Below, piece after piece: positions 41,031-42,565 of a stretch of 42,565 bases of DNA. The number at the start of each line of letters is the position of its first letter. Positions within the stretch are counted from its first letter, which is position 1. This stretch comes from Thiohalobacter sp. (GTDB lineage Bacteria; Pseudomonadota; Gammaproteobacteria; DSM-19610), in the NCBI GenBank assembly GCA_026984835.1, contig JALSRI010000175.1, positions 1 to 42,565 on the forward strand, written 5' to 3'. A program made the position numbers and the translations under genes. A model generated the notes under the pieces. The model was not told the origin of the DNA. It did no database searches and saw nothing but the letters and a program-made list of their open reading frames with translations.

Positions 41031-41989
41031 ACCGCGTCCAGCGCCAGCGCCTCGGGTGGCGCATCGCGTTCTTCGCCCTGTTCGTGCTGGCGCCGCCGCT
41101 GGATCTGTTCCGCTTCGACCTGGTGCAGGGCCATTTCATCCTGTTCGGCCTGCCCTGGACGCTGGACCTGCACGGCGCCAGCCCCGGCCAGGCGGTTCTC
41201 AACCTGGTTCTGCGCGCCTTCCTGCCGCTGGTGCTGGTGGTCGGTGCCGGCTTCTGGGTGTCGTGGCGTTACGGGCGGCTGTATTGCGGCTGGCTGTGCC
41301 CGCATTTTTCCGTCGTGGAGACCATCAATGCCCTCATGCGCCGCGCCTCGGGACGGCTCAGCCTGTGGGACCGCGAACCCCTGCCCGAGGTGCAGTCCGA
41401 TGGTACCGAGGTGCATCCCAGGCGGGTGCGCTGGGTGCTGGTGGCGGTGGCGGTGCTCCTGTTCTCACTGCTGTGGTCCGTCACCCTGCTCAGCTACCTG
41501 CTGCCACCGGCCGAGGTGTGGGGCAACCTGGTCGCCGCTACGCCGACCCGCAACCAGGCGGTGTTCCTGACCGCCGCGACGGCCGCCTTCGTGATCGAGT
41601 TCACCCTGGCGCGCCACCTGTTCTGCCGCTTCGGCTGCGCCGTGGGCCTGTTCCAGAGCCTCATCTGGATGGCCAACCGGCGCGCCCTGGTGGTCGGTTT
41701 CGACCGCGCCAACGCGGTGCTGTGCGCCGACTGCGACAAGTCCTGCGAACACGCCTGCCCGATGCGCCTCAAGCCGCGCCAGATCAAGCGCAGGATCTTC
41801 ACCTGCACCCAGTGCCAGCAGTGCGTACAGGCCTGCGAGCGGGTCAACGCGCCGCGCGGCCGCGCGGCGCCGCTGCAGATGCTGTCGGACCAGTGCGCCC
41901 TGGACGTCTCGGAACGGGATTTCGGCCGCCGGCCGGCGGTGCCCCCGGACTGCTTCCACCGCAACGGCAAGCCCGGTGGGGTGGGGTAA
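41027..41989 (+). CDS. Membrane polyferredoxin (NapH/NosR/CcoG-like) in the nor cluster
   Basis: The 320-residue protein has four to five membrane helices and several Cys motifs. YCGWLCPH (Cys87, Cys91) and CRFGCAVG (Cys199, Cys203) occur at membrane edges, as in NapH, NosR and CcoG. Two [4Fe-4S] motifs follow: Cys232-x2-Cys235-x3-Cys239-x3-Cys243-Pro and Cys259-x2-Cys262-x2-Cys265-x3-Cys269. The family moves electrons from quinol or serves in cofactor insertion. Between norQ and norD it may feed electrons for FeB or heme loading; this is inference. The stop TAA falls in a GGTGGGGTAAGC repeat-like stretch, so the C terminus (GKPGGVG) may be repeat-derived. Confidence 0.82.
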   Translation: MNRVQRQRLGWRIAFFALFVLAPPLDLFRFDLVQGHFILFGLPWTLDLHGASPGQAVLNLVLRAFLPLVLVVGAGFWVSWRYGRLYCGWLCPHFSVVETINALMRRASGRLSLWDREPLPEVQSDGTEVHPRRVRWVLVAVAVLLFSLLWSVTLLSYLLPPAEVWGNLVAATPTRNQAVFLTAATAAFVIEFTLARHLFCRFGCAVGLFQSLIWMANRRALVVGFDRANAVLCADCDKSCEHACPMRLKPRQIKRRIFTCTQCQQCVQACERVNAPRGRAAPLQMLSDQCALDVSERDFGRRPAVPPDCFHRNGKPGGVG

Positions 41990-42311
41990 GCAAGGCGCAC
42001 CGGGGGGCTTTGTAGTTACCGCGAAGGACACGAAGGACGCGAAGGGAAAGGATCTGTGCTCTGGTGGAATTCGGGGGGAGGGCGCGATGCAAACACGAAG
42101 GCGCACCAGGGGGGTAACGTTGTATTAACCGCGAAGGACGCCAAGGACGCGAAGGAAAGGATCTGCGTTCTGGCGGAATTCGGGGGCAGGGCGCGGCATC
42201 GGCAACGGTCGGGCTTTTGCGACAGCGGGCTGCTTACCTCGCGTCCTTCGCGGTGCAGTACCGGCGCTGTCGCCAGGGCGTGTTTCGACAGCTTGTCAGG
42301 GGAGGTCTTTC
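41990..42311. repeat. Tandem-duplicated palindromic repeats before norD
   Basis: No gene was recognised. Two related copies of about 70 bp lie at 42016-42086 and 42126-42195. Each starts ACCGCGAAGGAC and continues through GAAAGGATCTG and GGCGGAATTCGGGGG-like sequence to GGGCGCG. A complementary arm (CTCGCGTCCTTCGCGGT) lies near 42238-42254. This is the same family as the elements at 20706 and 35344. Confidence 0.8.
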
Positions 42312-42565
42312 TTGGAAGAGTGGGTTGGACAGGTCTGGCATCGGCTCATCACCGGCGCGGCGCGGCGTGACCATCCCGAGGCGGCGGTGACGCTGGAGGA
42401 GGTGCGGCGGCCGGCGGCGCTGCTGTTCCGGGCGCTGGGCGGAGACGGGGGCCTGCGGCTGGAAGTGGCCACCGAGACCGCGCATGGCGCGCGGCGCGGC
42501 TGGCTGGCCCGCGTCGCCGGCAGCGGCGCGCGGGTGGAACTGGCCTGGCGCGACCGGGAGACGCT
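42312..42565 (+). CDS. norD: NorD, N-terminal fragment
   Basis: An open frame begins at TTG 42312, with GGAGG at 42301-42305, and runs off the window end (about 84 codons). The translation begins EEWVGQVWHRLITGAARR, then EAAVTLEEVRRPAALLFRALGGDGGLRLEVA, which matches the opening of NorD proteins. NorD is a von Willebrand factor A-domain partner of NorQ needed to activate NorCB; the VWA domain would lie beyond the window. It is separated from the rest of the nor genes by the repeats. Confidence 0.85.
   Translation, partial: MEEWVGQVWHRLITGAARRDHPEAAVTLEEVRRPAALLFRALGGDGGLRLEVATETAHGARRGWLARVAGSGARVELAWRDRET

Overview
The window is GC-rich, densely coded bacterial chromosome. Gene content and order point to a gammaproteobacterium: mnmE, mnmG, rsmG, parA, parB, atpIBEFHAGDC, an FKBP gene, glmU and glmS follow the order usual near the replication origin in that class. 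A complete nirS-type denitrification cluster, sulfur-relay-like proteins and abundant short palindromic repeats suggest a facultative denitrifier of the Chromatiales / sulfur-oxidiser type. The lineage is inference; no rRNA gene is present.

Region 1 (1-6734) separates mnmE from mnmG. After the mnmE tail come a Sel1-repeat protein on the minus strand and a rightward set: a secreted DsrE-like protein, an outer-membrane porin, a two-domain BamC/NlpB-like lipoprotein, a small secreted HvfA-like Cys peptide and a DUF302 protein. Converging on these is a two-gene operon encoding an ECF sigma factor and a membrane anti-sigma factor whose periplasmic half is itself DsrE-like and paralogous to the secreted DsrE protein. 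The two DsrE-bearing transcription units share a candidate promoter motif (GAATAA-N17-TCTA). This looks like a self-contained envelope, sulfur or metal stress regulon and is the most original part of the window.

Region 2 (6873-22937) is housekeeping: tRNA and rRNA modification (mnmG, rsmG), chromosome partitioning (parAB), the whole F1Fo ATP synthase operon with a good sigma-70 promoter, an FKBP-type isomerase, and glmU and glmS for UDP-GlcNAc synthesis. Palindromic repeats sit between parA and parB, between atpB and atpE, in front of atpG, in front of the FKBP gene, and across about 600 bp between glmU and glmS.

Region 3 (22992-27855) is accessory: a repeat-containing lipoprotein, a small four-Cys protein, a divergent KamA-like radical SAM protein, an unrecognised 288-residue protein and, on the minus strand, an LplT-like transporter.

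Region 4 (27948-42565) is a nir-nor supercluster. nirS (cytochrome cd1) is followed by the heme d1 genes nirE, a nirC-like cytochrome gene, nirF, nirDL, nirG, nirH, nirJ and nirN. Then come norC, norB, a cox3-like norE, norF, norQ, a small membrane protein gene, a membrane polyferredoxin gene and the start of norD, which runs off the window. FNR/DNR-type boxes lie at class II positions upstream of nirS and of norC, so nitrite and NO reduction are probably induced together by low oxygen and NO. Interspersed repeats in this region have become part of genes: one supplies the probable start and signal-peptide n-region of NirN, and another family supplies stop codons.

No tRNA, rRNA, CRISPR array, insertion sequence or prophage was seen.
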